Below are positions 46,738 through 58,607 of a DNA stretch of 64,000 nt, piece by piece. The translations under genes were made by a program, and so were the position numbers. Positions within the stretch are counted from its first letter, which is position 1; the number at the start of each line of letters is the position of its first letter. Under the pieces are notes generated by a model, which was not told the origin of the DNA, made no database searches, and was given only the letters and a program-made list of their open reading frames with translations. The DNA comes from Xylogone sp. PMI_703 (Eukaryota; Ascomycota; Leotiomycetes), in the NCBI GenBank assembly GCA_021399445.1, contig JAJTUQ010000004.1, positions 6,820,001-6,884,000 on the forward strand. The letters are read 5' to 3'.

Positions 46738-49700
46738 ATGGACACCGATCACCTTGCACGCAAACGCCCTGCTGGCATCCTTAGCAGAGCGAATTGGCAA
46801 GAATGGTTTAAACTGATGAGACTCTATTTCAAGGGAGAATCGCTAGAATTTGTGCTAAACAAGACAATCACAGAATACGCCTGGATTCAGAGAACCCCAT
46901 CATCGATCAATACCCCTGTTACACCAGCAAGCACGAAAACACCCGAGATCACTATTGAAGGTGTAGCAAAACAACTGGAGAGCTTGAAGGTGGAGGATGG
47001 ACTACAAAGTGGATCAAAGGATGGCATATGGAATATTGAAAAGCAAGAGAAATATGAAGCCGCGTCTGCGAAGGTTTTATATATGATTTCAATCTGTATC
47101 GATGCCATGGACAATGAACTGATCCGCGACGAGTCTGAAGCTCAACTGGCATGGACAAAGCTATACTCCAAGTATAGCAAGTTACTACCTCATGCTGCTC
47201 GAAGTGAAATGGCTCAACTCACCTCATTCAAGTTAGAGCAGGGCATGACAATCGAAGAGGGATGGATCCGAGTACAAGAGTTGAGGAGGAGAGTTGTGAA
47301 GGCAACCCCTGAACTCAAGGATGGCTTTAGCACAAAGCAAATATTCGAATTCTTTCTTGCAGGACTCCCAGAGGAATACTCGACAGTTACAACTGTGATC
47401 GACGCACAACCGACACTTGAAATCGTGGACAAGATCGATATCCTCCAAAGACACGAAGAAAAGGTCACCAACTCAACAGCCCTCGCTGCTAGAGACAAGA
47501 GAGCACGAAGATCACAAGATAAAGGGAGCAGAAGCTCAAGTCGACGGAGCGGACATGAAAGCAGCTCGCCCGACCGAAAGGACGTTAAATGCTATTTGTG
47601 TGACGGAAACCACTCCATCAAATATTGTAAACTCAGGCGTGATGCGAGAAAATATGTTCTTGGTCTCAAATCCAAGGATAACAAATCACGACACTCTCCA
47701 AAGGCAATAAGAGATGACGAGCGCAAGAGTCACCGCAAAAGCAACAAGTCCAAACGTCATGCCCATGGTCACATGGCCGGTCACTCCTCCGAGTCTAATT
47801 CGACGTCGGAGACGGAGTCAAGTTTTGATGACTCATCCGAGGAGGAGGACGAAGTTGCAGGAGTTTCAAAGGAAGCAATGCGTATGGTTAAACCTTCCGT
47901 CTGGATTGCAGACACAGGCGCTTCTTCTCACATGACTGACAACCCCCAGCTCTTTAAACAACCGATGGTCGATATTAGACGTCGTGGAATAAAGGTTGGA
48001 GGAGGAAGGTTATATGCATGGAAGAAGGGGACCGCTGAAATGAAATTGAAGGATGGAAGTACTGCATTGTTGTCTGATACTTTACTTGTTCCGAACCTTG
48101 GGGCTAATCTCCTCTCTGCTCGACGCGTTTGCGAAAAAGGTTTTGATGGCTCTTTTGATCCACATGCAATGTATTTTACTCGAAAGAATCAAAAGAACCA
48201 GTACATTAAAGCCAAGCAACGCGGAGGAGTGTACATTGTGAGTTCTATCGTGAATGGGCCAAAGGAAACAGCTTTGGTTGGTGATGTTAAAACGGAGGAG
48301 GGACAATCGCGATTTAACCCGCCCGGCGGGGAAAATCAAAATTCTGACAGTGACACTGAAACCTCACCCACACTGGCACCAAAGTCAGTGGAGAAAGTCA
48401 CACAACGCTATAATTTATGGCATAGACGATTCGCTCATCTTGGAGTAAAGAAAATCTGTAACTTACACAAGGTTACCACCTTAAGCAGGCCAATACGAAA
48501 ACCCATAACTAAGGAACCTTGTGAAGTCTGCGACTTCACCAAGATGAAAGATCGTGTTAATAAAGCGTTGAGTGAGTGGGAGAGTAAGAGGCTTGCACTG
48601 ATCTACGTGGATGCATGTGGACCGTTCCCACCATCAATAAAGGAAGACCGATACTTTGCTCAAATTGTTGATAGCGCCACTCGTTACATTTGGAACATTC
48701 CTGCAAAGACAAGAGCACATTTGGTCGAGAAGCTCAGGACATGGAAGATCCAAGTAGAGTACGAGACGGAGGAGAAAGTCAAGGCCATTAGAACTGACAA
48801 TGCCTCGGAACTACTATCACTACTAGACGAATGGAGCACTTCGATCGGGATTCGGGCAGAAACAACAGCAGGGTACAAGTCAAACCAGAACGGTCCAGCT
48901 GAGCGAGCAATCCAGACAACTACAGCAGATGCTCGGGCATTGCTGAAGGAAGCTAGCTTACCGCTTGAATTCTGGAACTACGCTGTTGAAACGGATGCAT
49001 ACCTGAGAAACCGAACAGCATCTGGCCCGACAATTGATGGGAAAGTTGTTAGCCCGTACCAGGCATTCACCGGAGAGATCCCAAGCATTGATCACATCAG
49101 AGTTTTTGGATGTAAATGCGTGTCATACGTCAACCGAAAGGAGCACCCGAAGGAATCAAGAAAAGACAAGCTTATGGACCATGGACGGGTTGCAGTGTTT
49201 GTAGGATACAATCCAAACACGACCAAACAATATAAGGTCTATGCGCCAGACAGAGGCTGTGTCATCAAATCAAGCCGCGTCAGCTTTTATGAAGACATCC
49301 AAGGCGGAACAGTTGATTTGAAACTTCGGACAGGTGATCCTCAAGGAACAAGGAACGAGCTGGCAATTCGTAAACCAAGAGGTCGACCACAAAATGAAGT
49401 CATCGAGTCTATGCCATTCCCAGATCCGAAAGACTTGAATAACTTCGAAATTGTGATCCCGTCCATTGCGAATCCAGTGGTAACACGTAACGATCCAACC
49501 AGCCCAGCCGGCCGTCAACATGATCAGGAAAATGCAAGCGATCCAAGCGTGAATGTGTCCCATCCAGGAGGAGATGAGGGAGATGAGGAAAATAAAATTA
49601 GGGATCAATCTCAGGCCCAAGCCGAGAACCATGATTCACCACCTGGTGCTAATATAGCATCACCTATCGAATTTCACCCGTCCGGCGGGGAAAATCAAGC

Positions 49701-51123
49701 ACCACCAGAACCCGTGGAAGCGAGGTACGATCTTCGAAAGCGACAGAGACTCGATGACTCTGATGATGAAGACCGTCCTACCAAGATAGTTAAAGCCATG
49801 CTTGCAATGCTGGAAGATCAAGATTACCAAGACCCAGACGAGATAGCTCTGGCCAGTTTAGTAACAGATCTAGATATTGTCATCCCAATGACGTACAAAG
49901 AGGCCATTTCAGATCATAGATATGGTCAGAAATGGAAGGAGGCAATTGACGAAGAGATCGCATCATTACAGCAAAACGGCACATGGGAAGAAGAAATACC
50001 CCCGGAAGGAGCGAACTTGGTCTCCACCAAATGGGTATTCACTATCAAGACGAACCCCGACGGGACATTAAACAGGTTCAAGGCAAGACTGGTTGCTCGA
50101 GGCTTCTCTCAGAAATATGGGCAGGATTTCACTGAGACGTTTGCACCTACGGTTAGAATGGATACTCTTCGGATATTCATGGCCATTGTTGCAGCGGAAA
50201 ACCTTGAATGCCACTCGTATGACGTGAAGAATGCTTTCACCGAATCACACCTACGAGAACGAATCTTCCTGTCTCAACCAGACGGAGTACCCAAGTTAAA
50301 GAACGGGTACGCATTACGTGTCCTACGGAGTTTGTATGGGCTAAAGCAGTCCGCGCGGGACTGGAACCTACTCTGCAAGAGTTATCTCGTTAAGATTGGA
50401 TTTGTCCAAAGCTTAGCTGACCCTTGCCTTTATATCCACAAAGAACGCAAGATCATATTACTCGTTCACGTGGATGACATCGCTGCTGCTGCACCAAGAG
50501 TGCAAGAATTGGAATGGTTTGGAAAGACATTGGCAGATCGATTCCATACCAAGAACCTGGGGGAGATTCAAGTGATCCTTGGTATCCGTGTTACTAGGAA
50601 TCGAAAAGAGAAAACACTATTCTTAGATCAAGAACAATACCTGGATAACATTTTGAACCGATATGGAATAACTCAAGAGAAGCACAGGCCAAAGTCAGTG
50701 CCAATCTCTAGTTATGACAAGCTACGCCCGACTTCAGACTTTGACAAGAAGGCAAACCTGACCGAGTATCAAGAGCGCATAGGAAGCCTGATGTACGCGA
50801 TGATAAACACCAGACCAGACATCGCGTTCGCTCTAGGCAAGCTTAGCCAGTACATGAGTAATCCTGGAGAGCACCATGCCAGTGCCGTAAAGGAACTCTT
50901 GAGATATGCCAGATCAACGATCAAACAGCGAGTCCGTTATGGGCCAACTCCAATTCAAGCCAACCAATCGTCACGCCAAAGTAATGACGACAACAGACAA
51001 GCCGGTAGCTCTACACTAGTCATGTATTCAGATGCAGACTGGGCAGGAGACAAGACCGACCGGAAGAGCACTTCAGGAAACGTAGCCATGCTTTACGGAG
51101 GGCCTGTTTCCTGGGGGGAGTAA
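46738..51123 (+). CDS. Copia Gag–Pol polyprotein, truncated by a late frameshift
   Basis: 1,461 codons in one frame. Gag occupies about residues 1–280; a zinc knuckle CYLCDGNHSIKYC is at 285–297 with spacing C-x2-C-x3-H-x4-C, one residue shorter than usual. The protease motif DTGASSHM starts at 392. Integrase has HRRFAHLG (562), CEVC (595), then Asp 625 in YVDACGPF, Asp 687 in RTDNASE and Glu 722 in GPAERAIQ. Reverse transcriptase has KARLVARGFSQ, YDVKNAFTES and the catalytic HVDD (about 1244–1247). RNase H begins with SDADWAGDKTDRKSTSG (1431) and stops at TAA 51121–51123 after a run of six G. One fewer G would keep the frame open into the following fragment. Confidence 0.92.
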   Translation: MDTDHLARKRPAGILSRANWQEWFKLMRLYFKGESLEFVLNKTITEYAWIQRTPSSINTPVTPASTKTPEITIEGVAKQLESLKVEDGLQSGSKDGIWNIEKQEKYEAASAKVLYMISICIDAMDNELIRDESEAQLAWTKLYSKYSKLLPHAARSEMAQLTSFKLEQGMTIEEGWIRVQELRRRVVKATPELKDGFSTKQIFEFFLAGLPEEYSTVTTVIDAQPTLEIVDKIDILQRHEEKVTNSTALAARDKRARRSQDKGSRSSSRRSGHESSSPDRKDVKCYLCDGNHSIKYCKLRRDARKYVLGLKSKDNKSRHSPKAIRDDERKSHRKSNKSKRHAHGHMAGHSSESNSTSETESSFDDSSEEEDEVAGVSKEAMRMVKPSVWIADTGASSHMTDNPQLFKQPMVDIRRRGIKVGGGRLYAWKKGTAEMKLKDGSTALLSDTLLVPNLGANLLSARRVCEKGFDGSFDPHAMYFTRKNQKNQYIKAKQRGGVYIVSSIVNGPKETALVGDVKTEEGQSRFNPPGGENQNSDSDTETSPTLAPKSVEKVTQRYNLWHRRFAHLGVKKICNLHKVTTLSRPIRKPITKEPCEVCDFTKMKDRVNKALSEWESKRLALIYVDACGPFPPSIKEDRYFAQIVDSATRYIWNIPAKTRAHLVEKLRTWKIQVEYETEEKVKAIRTDNASELLSLLDEWSTSIGIRAETTAGYKSNQNGPAERAIQTTTADARALLKEASLPLEFWNYAVETDAYLRNRTASGPTIDGKVVSPYQAFTGEIPSIDHIRVFGCKCVSYVNRKEHPKESRKDKLMDHGRVAVFVGYNPNTTKQYKVYAPDRGCVIKSSRVSFYEDIQGGTVDLKLRTGDPQGTRNELAIRKPRGRPQNEVIESMPFPDPKDLNNFEIVIPSIANPVVTRNDPTSPAGRQHDQENASDPSVNVSHPGGDEGDEENKIRDQSQAQAENHDSPPGANIASPIEFHPSGGENQAPPEPVEARYDLRKRQRLDDSDDEDRPTKIVKAMLAMLEDQDYQDPDEIALASLVTDLDIVIPMTYKEAISDHRYGQKWKEAIDEEIASLQQNGTWEEEIPPEGANLVSTKWVFTIKTNPDGTLNRFKARLVARGFSQKYGQDFTETFAPTVRMDTLRIFMAIVAAENLECHSYDVKNAFTESHLRERIFLSQPDGVPKLKNGYALRVLRSLYGLKQSARDWNLLCKSYLVKIGFVQSLADPCLYIHKERKIILLVHVDDIAAAAPRVQELEWFGKTLADRFHTKNLGEIQVILGIRVTRNRKEKTLFLDQEQYLDNILNRYGITQEKHRPKSVPISSYDKLRPTSDFDKKANLTEYQERIGSLMYAMINTRPDIAFALGKLSQYMSNPGEHHASAVKELLRYARSTIKQRVRYGPTPIQANQSSRQSNDDNRQAGSSTLVMYSDADWAGDKTDRKSTSGNVAMLYGGPVSWGE

Positions 51124-51517
51124 GAAGCAACGTTCAGTGGCAACTTCAAGCACTGAATCAGAATACATTGCAATGTCAATGTGTGTCAAGCAGAGCCAAT
51201 GGATCGCTCAAATACTCCGTGATATGGGATTCCCTCAATATATTGGGTCAGACCCGATGACTGTACAAATATTGGGAGATAATCAAGGCGCACTCGCGTT
51301 GGTAAAGAACCCACACCTTCACGAGCGATCAAAGCATATTGATATCTGTTACCACTACATCCGCGACCTAGAAGAGCGTAAACGCATTATCGTCAGCTAC
51401 GTTCCCACAGCAGATATGGTAGCCGATGGCATGACAAAGCCGTTGCAGAAGACAATGTTCATGCGGTTCAAGGAACTACTTGGTCTGGCAACAGTAGGAG
51501 CAATTAAGAGACAGTAG
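51124..51517 (+). pseudogene. Frameshifted C-terminal RNase H part of the Copia polyprotein
   Basis: In the next frame, SKKQRSVATSSTESEYIAMS continues the RNase H domain without loss, through LGDNQGALALVKNPHLHERS and HIDICYHYIRDLEE to the normal end at 51517. The break is the extra G in 51114–51119. It therefore belongs to the polyprotein above. Confidence 0.9.
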
Positions 51518-51593
51518 GAGCGGTCAGAGGTGATACTGACAAGATGAGACTGACACAGGCTACATCATAGCACCTGTATGATCTGAGTAGGAG

Positions 51594-51823
51594 TGTTAGG
51601 AATTATGGGAGCAGAGCATACTGGCGCTCGGTAGTTATGCGATCGGAGTGGAACGACTAATAATCCGGTAAGAGAGTATTTAAGGGTGCAACCCCTTAAA
51701 TACTAGATATAAGAATAAGCATACAATGCATTAGCCAATATAAGCCTATTCAACCCTACATTACGGTAGTGCCTAGTGAACCAACACTTCCATAATATGA
51801 GCATAACGATCATAATCTTCACA
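51594..51823 (+). repeat. Copia 3' LTR
   Basis: 230 bp, the same length and ends as the 5' LTR, preceded by a short purine-rich stretch (GAGTAGGAG). The differences from the 5' copy include transversions, so they are ordinary ageing rather than RIP. Confidence 0.93.
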
Positions 51824-54800
51824 CTTAACCTTTTTTTCGACCAGGAATCATTTATTCTTATAAGGCTTATAACTTTGCTTTAGTACTCCTTGATCGATAT
51901 GTTCTTGTAGTATTTGTATAACTACTAGTACTAAGGCTTTTGATAACAGTATATTCATTTCTTGTTATACATTATACTTAATCGTTTGTATGACTTGTAG
52001 TAATATTACCTCTGGTCTAATCGTTCTTATATATGAAAAGTCAAAAACAATTACTTCCTTCCAGTTGTACAGTAATTCAACGAATAACTTATGTTCTTCT
52101 GGTGTTAACTAGTCATCAAAAATCAACTTGTTTATCTTTTCCAGCATTAAACACTTTTTTTTCTTGATCTTCGAGAACTTCAGCATAATCCAGTGATTAT
52201 ACTTCCCGGGGATTATTAATAACATTTCTAATACCTTTAATTCTTCTTTTCAATTATCGATTTTGCTTAGTTTATTCTTATCCAAAACTCTTAAATCTAC
52301 TAGTCATATTTTTTGAACCTTTCTTTTATACATCGTCAACAGATAAGCCTCCGTAAAAGCTTTGACACTTTCCCAGGAGTTCTATCCTGTATATCTTGTC
52401 GTCTATATCATCTTAAGCACTTTTACTTCTTTTTCATTTATATATTCTGTATATTGTAAGACGTCTTTTGATCTGACAACTTATAATCCTTGTACTTTCA
52501 CCTTTTGCGCTCCACCTCCTGCCTTTCTACCATAATATTCAGAGACTTACCTTCCGTTAATACTCGGCCTCTGAGAAATGTTGATTATTCGTTTCCTAAT
52601 TAGTCTATTTACTGTTAAATGTAACTATATTCCGGGGATGGAGAAATATATATAGTTATTCTCTTGTTTATATCTTTACTATATATTATAATGTACGTTT
52701 TGTCCTCTTTAGGCTTGAACTTCATCCAAGCTTTTTATATAAACAGGGTCCTTAGTATCAGCTCTGATAACATTTTATTTATGACAAATATATATATAAT
52801 TATTGATATTAAGCTAATTCTGACTTCTATATCATTATATATACTGTCGAATTATTTCCTCTCTCTGGTTACTGATATTATTACTATCTCTAAGTTTGTT
52901 TGTACTAGCAAACCGAGCTCGTTGGCTAGCTGACTGGTTATGACATTAATCTTTATTCTAGTATCAAGAAGAGCTTTTCATTCAACAGTGTCCTCTAACT
53001 ATACCTTGACTTTGAGTGTTCTAATTGTATAAAGATGATCTTCTTCCTTCGTAATATACTAAATCTTTACCTCCTTCTTAGCCGTTGGTTTTCTACGCCC
53101 AAATATAAGCTTCTAGAACAAATTCGATGACAACAAGATCTTTTTAACCGTTAATTTTACTTTTTGCTTCAAAACCTTGTTCAAAACTTAGTCCTGACTT
53201 AGGTTGTTCTTCAATTTCTTTAGAAGCAACAGTTCTTGCTTTACCGGGGTCTTAGAATCCACAAATCTGACTGTCTTACTTTATTTATTATCGTTTATTA
53301 TATCAATAATCATATCTTCTGGCTCAGAATCATCGTTAACCTTCGCCGGCTTCTAATTACTTAACTTTGGCAACTTCGGGGCAACTAACTTTTTCTTATC
53401 TTCTACTTATTACTTTAATACTTTGTTCTCTGATTATTACTTGTTCTCTTTCTTTGGCTTATCAACTTTCGCTATATTTACTTTAACAAATACTTCGGCC
53501 GTCATAAAGTCTTCAAAGTCAGATTCGTCATCGAATAACTCTATTATCAACGATTGTACACTTCTAGTAAATACAGATTCTTCACTAACTTACGAATTCT
53601 CTTTTTACTGTAGAATAATCTTACATTAAGGAGTACTATAATAGAATTGAGCTTTAAGAACACTGGGATTTTCTTACTTATAATAAACTTAGTCATTCTT
53701 CTTGTAATAAAGCTTATTAGTTATATTACTTGCAAAAATATTATAGTATAATCATGTATAACCTTTTTTATCACAATAATAATAAGTTATAAAGTTCTTT
53801 TCAGTTACTCATACTTTGACTTCTCTTTGACTTTGTAGTTTTCTGTTTTCAGTAACTACTTTACTGCCTCCACTTAGGTTTCTGCTCACTTTGATAGTAC
53901 TCTCTAAGACCTTTATCGTTAAAGTTAATATCTTAAACATCTTTATTATATTATCGACAGTCTTATTCTCTTTTACTGTAATGTCACTAACTCTCGATAT
54001 CTGTAGATTAAGGACTGCCGGTGGTCAGAACTTCAGGTCTTCAGAAGTCTTGACTTCTTGGTTAAAATATTCTACAACTTTATTTATATTTTCTTTTTTT
54101 CTGTAGTTTTGAATTTCCTTTATCATATCATAGTTATTATCCCACTTTCTGAAGTTCTCAGTTAACTTATCGAAGTCTATCGTTATCTTGTTCTTCATAT
54201 TCACTTTACACTTCTTGATTATCTTCTTATTTACCCAATTCGGAAGCCCTTAGAGATAATACAAACTTAATTCCTAGCTTAAAATCTCTTTCTTCATCAA
54301 TAATATCTAAATTATTTACATAAACTCCTTGGTATACATTCTTAGGTTATCCTTCTCGGTTCTAAGTTTATTCTTGAACATAATTAGATAATTTAACGTC
54401 ATTTGTTGTTATTATATATCTTAATCTCTGAACTCTCTGAGTAAAACTGTTTTAAAGGTTTCTTAGTCTCTTTCTTTCTAAATCTTAAGATTCTTGATGA
54501 CAAACCTGACTTTCAGGTCATAGTACTGAACAAACCCTATCTTTTTCATCTCATCATTTGTCCCTTCTCTGATCAATTTAAACTCGTCCTCAAGCAAATC
54601 AAAGAAGTCTATAATATTCTATTCCTCGAAATAAGGTAATACACTTAAGGAGTATAAAGCTTTATAAAGTAAAAAGCTTTCATACAGTTAAAGCTAAGAC
54701 ATCCTAAAAGTTCCCTGAGCTTAAGTCATATTCCTTTCTATATTCAACATATTATTTATTAAATTTATTAATAAAATTCTTTCGGCTGACCTGTCAACCG

Positions 54801-55130
54801 TACATAAACTCTTTAGTCTTTGATTATCCCAACCCTCTCAGTCTCAGGACATAAAAATACTCTAAAATAGTAAAATGATATTAAATAACAATAGAATAAA
54901 GTGCTCTGCCGTTTTCAACACTTCTTACGTTATCTATTTATATATCTTTTTCTTGTCAAAGAGCTAACTCTCTTAAAGTCTCTCTTCGGTTTCTAACTTA
55001 CCCATCTCCGAATCAATTAATCAAGTTCTTCCTGTCTTTCCATGCCGATTAATAACGTTATTAATAAAACTGACCTAAGAACTTTCTTCTTTCTGTGCTA
55101 ATAATATTTCGGATTCCTGGTGCTCCTGCT
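51824..55130 (-). mobile_element. RIP-degraded Ty3/Gypsy element (gag–protease–start of reverse transcriptase)
   Basis: On the minus strand next to the Copia insertion one can read TPEEHKLFVELLYNWKEVIV (about 52070–52110) and, at 51835–51910, QEHIDQGVLKQSYKPYKN followed by a stop where tryptophan is expected, then FLVEKK. This is the usual entry to Gypsy reverse transcriptases. Upstream, at about 52910–52975, LLDTRIKINVITSQLANELG corresponds to the retroviral-type aspartic protease, with the second and third active-site residues mutated. The remainder to about 55.1 kb is AT-rich gag-like remains. The Copia element appears to interrupt the reverse transcriptase. Confidence 0.7.
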
Positions 55131-55439
55131 TTGCCTCCAAAATAAGGACTCTTTTCCTCGAATTCCCCTCATAATCGTACTATCTTGACACAGCATTATT
55201 ATCAGCTCCCTTAGTTAATTCATGCTATATATCTTTAACGTCTCTGTTATCTCCGAATAATGTCTCTGTAATCAATTGATTATGTACATCTTTCTGATCT
55301 CTGAATTCTGCTCGTTGCAAAGTTTTCAGGGTCTTTTGGCACGCCCACTCTGAGTAACGCTTTCTTTGAGTATTTGCTGTTTCCTCCATTACTATACCTA
55401 TCCTTTAGTTTCAAAAGATCGATTTTCAGTCTTCCCTGG

Positions 55440-55737
55440 ATTACGCCCCAATGTGAAAGGGAAAGGGTGAGTACTATAGGAGGCACGTGATCTCTGGTAG
55501 CCAACATGTAAATATACAACGAACAACAACAACAACACCATACAATACAATCACCAATATTGTGATATTATAACAATCATAACAATCATAAGGGAGCCAA
55601 TCAGAGCTCATATATCTGTAAAATAGGAGTGCAAATCGCTGTCTATTACAATACCGTACGAACTGCTCCATATATAAAATTCGGAGATTTCGGTGGTGAA
55701 ACTACTATTACCCACGCGCGGATTCCCTACCACAAAA
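55440..55737 (-). repeat. Candidate LTR or leader of the degraded Gypsy element
   Basis: A less AT-rich block reading, on the minus strand, from TGTGGTAGGGAATCCGCG to about TATATTTACA, then TTGGCTACCAGAGATCACG, which could be a primer-binding region. Its place at the 5' side of the Gypsy gag fits. No second LTR copy was found, so this is tentative. Confidence 0.35.
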
Positions 55738-57621
55738 GATTATATTATTATAATAAAATAATATATAAGAAAAAGAAATACTTTCAGAAAGAACAAACTT
55801 AGTCTTCACCAAATGAGTATTCACTATCAAGACAAACCCTGACAGAACATTAAACAAATTCAAGGCAAAACTAATTACTTAAGACTTTTCTTAGAAATAT
55901 AAACAGGATTTCATTAAGACGTTTGTACTTATAGTTAGAATAAATACTCTTCAGATATTTATAATTATTATTACAGCAGAAAACTTTAAATACCATTTGT
56001 ATAACATAAAGAATACTTTTACTAAATCATACCTACAAAAACAAATCTTCCTGTTTCAACCAGACAAAATACCCAAGTTAAAGAATAAATATATATTACA
56101 TATCTTACAAAGTTTATATAAACTAAAATAGTTTACACAAGACTAAAACCTACTTTACAAGAGTTATTTCATTAAGATTAGATTTGTCTAAAGTTTAACT
56201 GACCTTTGCTTTTATATTTACAAAAAACATAAAATCATATTACTTATTCACATAAATAATATTATTATTATTATACTAAAAATATAAAAATTAGAATAAT
56301 TTAAAAAGATATTAATAAATCAATTTTATACCAAGAACTTAAAAAAGATTCAAGTAATCTTTAATATTTATATTACTAAAAATCAAAAAGAAAAAACATT
56401 ATTCTTAAATTAAGAATAATACTTAAATAACATTTTGAATTGATATAAAATAACTCAAGAAAAATATAAACTAAAGTTAATATTAATCTTTAGTTATAAT
56501 AAACTATATTTAACTTCAAACTTTGACAAGAAAGTAAACCTGACCAAGTATCAAAAGTATATAAAAAGTTTAATATATATAATAATAAACATTAGACTAA
56601 ATATTATATTTACTCTAAACAAACTTAACTAATATATAAATAATCTTGGAGAACATTATACTAATATTATAAAAAAATTCTTAAAATATACTAAATCAAC
56701 GATTAAACAGTATATTTATTATAAATTAACTTTAATTCAAGTTAACCAATTATTACACTAAAGTAATAACGATAACAGACAAGCTAATAACTTTACACTA
56801 GTTATATATTCAGATATAGATTAAGTAAAAGACAAGATTGACCAGAAAAGTACTTCAGGAAATATAATTATATTTTACAAAGGATTTGTTTTCTAGAAGA
56901 GTAAAAAATAACATTCAATAATAACTTCAAATACTAAATCAGAATATATTATAATATTAATGTATATTAAACAAAGTCAATAAATCACTTAAATATTTTA
57001 TAATATAAGATTCCTTCAATATATTAAGTTAAACCTGATAATTATACAAATATTGAAAGATAATCAAGGTATATTCATATTAGTAAAGAACTTATACTTT
57101 CACAAACAATCAAAGTATATTAATATCTGTTACCACTACATCTATGACCTAGAAGAACATAAATATATTATCATTAGTTATATTCTTACAGTAAATATGA
57201 TAACTAATAATATAACAAAGTTATTACAGAAAATAATATTCATACAGTTCAAGGAACTACTTGGTCTAGCAACAGTAAGAACAATTAAAAGACAGTAAGA
57301 GTAGTCAGAGATAATACTGACAAAATGAGATTAACATAAGTTATATTATAGTACCTATATGATCTGAGTAAGAGTATTAAGAATTATGGGAGCAGAGTAT
57401 ACTAGTGCTCAGTAGTTATGCGATCAGTAGCTATGCAATCAGAGTGGAATGACTAATAATCCAGTAAGAGAGTATTTAAGGGTACAACCCCTTAAATACT
57501 AGATAAAAGAATATAATCATACAATGTATAAGCCAATATAAGCCTATTCAACCTTATAATACAATAATGCCTAATGAACTAACACTTCCATAATATAAGC
57601 TTAATGGTCATAATCTTAACA
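55738..57621 (+). mobile_element. RIP-mutated, 5'-truncated sibling of the Copia element
   Basis: From about 55738 the sequence aligns base by base with 49960–51823 of the intact Copia: reverse transcriptase, RNase H and 3' LTR. Nearly all differences are C-to-T or G-to-A on both strands; for example CTTCACCAAATGAGTATTC stands where the intact copy has CTCCACCAAATGGGTATTC. RNase H remains are readable at 57053–57298. The degraded LTR spans 57375–57621 and contains a short internal duplication (GATCAGTAGCTATGCAATC). This is a direct example of RIP on one of two related copies. Confidence 0.88.
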
Positions 57622-58186
57622 AATATATCTTTACAAATTATAAACTTTTATATTTTATACAATAATATTATATAAAGAACTAAAAATAATAAAAAGTTAT
57701 TTAATAAATAAATTATAATTAAAACTAAAAGAATTATATTATAAATAATCTGTTATAAAGTTCGTGTCAGTTTATAGAAATACATTTCTACTAATAGATT
57801 TCGGTTGTTAACCTTAAGTTATGACAATAATAAAAACCAATAAACTTTTAATAAAGTATATTCCTGAAGTTAATTAATTAACAAACATATGTTATAAACT
57901 TAAGTCTTTACCTAGGTCTTATAAAGTATATAAGTATATACTAGGTCGTAAAGGATTAGTGAGAGCTCAGGGATCAGTATAATATAGTATATGATCATAA
58001 CTACAATTGTATAAGTAACAATCTGTATTATAAGTTAAACACAAGGCTTTTATCTAAGAACTTATCCGAGTTTATATACTTAATAAAATACTTCAAACTC
58101 TTTGGACCCCCTAGGTCCTCCAGGTCCATCACGTGATTTCCTTATCGTATGACACACAAATTATGTCAAATTCTCTGTATAACATA
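57622..58186. other. AT-rich tract without genes
   Basis: About 560 bases of RIP-like sequence with stops in all frames, ending in a short GC-richer stretch (58105–58140) before the MITE. Confidence 0.45.
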
Positions 58187-58605
58187 ATTCCCAGTCCACT
58201 GGCCTACCCTGTCTACCGGCCCACCGAAAATTACTACAAAATCGAGAGAAATCAACTCTTGAAAATTCAATAATTATATAATTTTAAAAGATAATATTTA
58301 GTGGAATAACTAGTTATTATAGCTTAATTCCAAATATCAGGTTATTTTGATCTTAAAGTATCTATAATATTATTAAGTTAGATTTTGAGCTTATGACTAG
58401 AGATTACTTTATTATACAACATAAACTATATATACTAATCATGTAAAAATTTATATAGTAATTGTTTATTAAATAAATAAATAAAATACAAAGTTTAGTT
58501 AAATATAATAATATATTGATTGAGTTTGTCAAAGAATAGTTTCTCTTGATTTTGCAGTAAATTTGTAGTGGGCCGGTAGACAGGGTAAGCCGGTGGACCG
58601 GGAAT
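58187..58605. mobile_element. TA-flanked MITE (Tc1/mariner-like)
   Basis: 419 bp with long inverted repeats of about 85 bases. The left arm starts ATTCCCAGTCCACTGGCC and holds CCTGTCTACCGGCCCAC; the right arm, read on the other strand, starts ATTCCCGGTCCACCGGCT and holds the same second word. TA dinucleotides flank both ends (58185–58186 and 58606–58607), as expected from Tc1/mariner insertion. The centre is AT-rich and non-coding. Confidence 0.7.
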
Positions 58606-58607
58606 TA

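Larger units (their letters stand above)
46123..51823 (+). mobile_element. Ty1/Copia LTR retrotransposon, nearly complete
   Basis: 5,701 bp from the TG of the 5' LTR to the CA of the 3' LTR. Order: LTR, primer site, gag, protease, integrase, reverse transcriptase, RNase H, LTR. That order (integrase before reverse transcriptase) is the Copia type. Codons are not RIP-damaged, unlike all surrounding repeats, so the element is younger than the last RIP episode here. A matching 5-bp target duplication is not visible at the two flanks. Confidence 0.93.

Noticed and set aside
46118..51828. Target-site duplication around the Copia element
   Set aside because: The five bases on the left (GTTTT) and right (CTTAA) do not match, so none is claimed.
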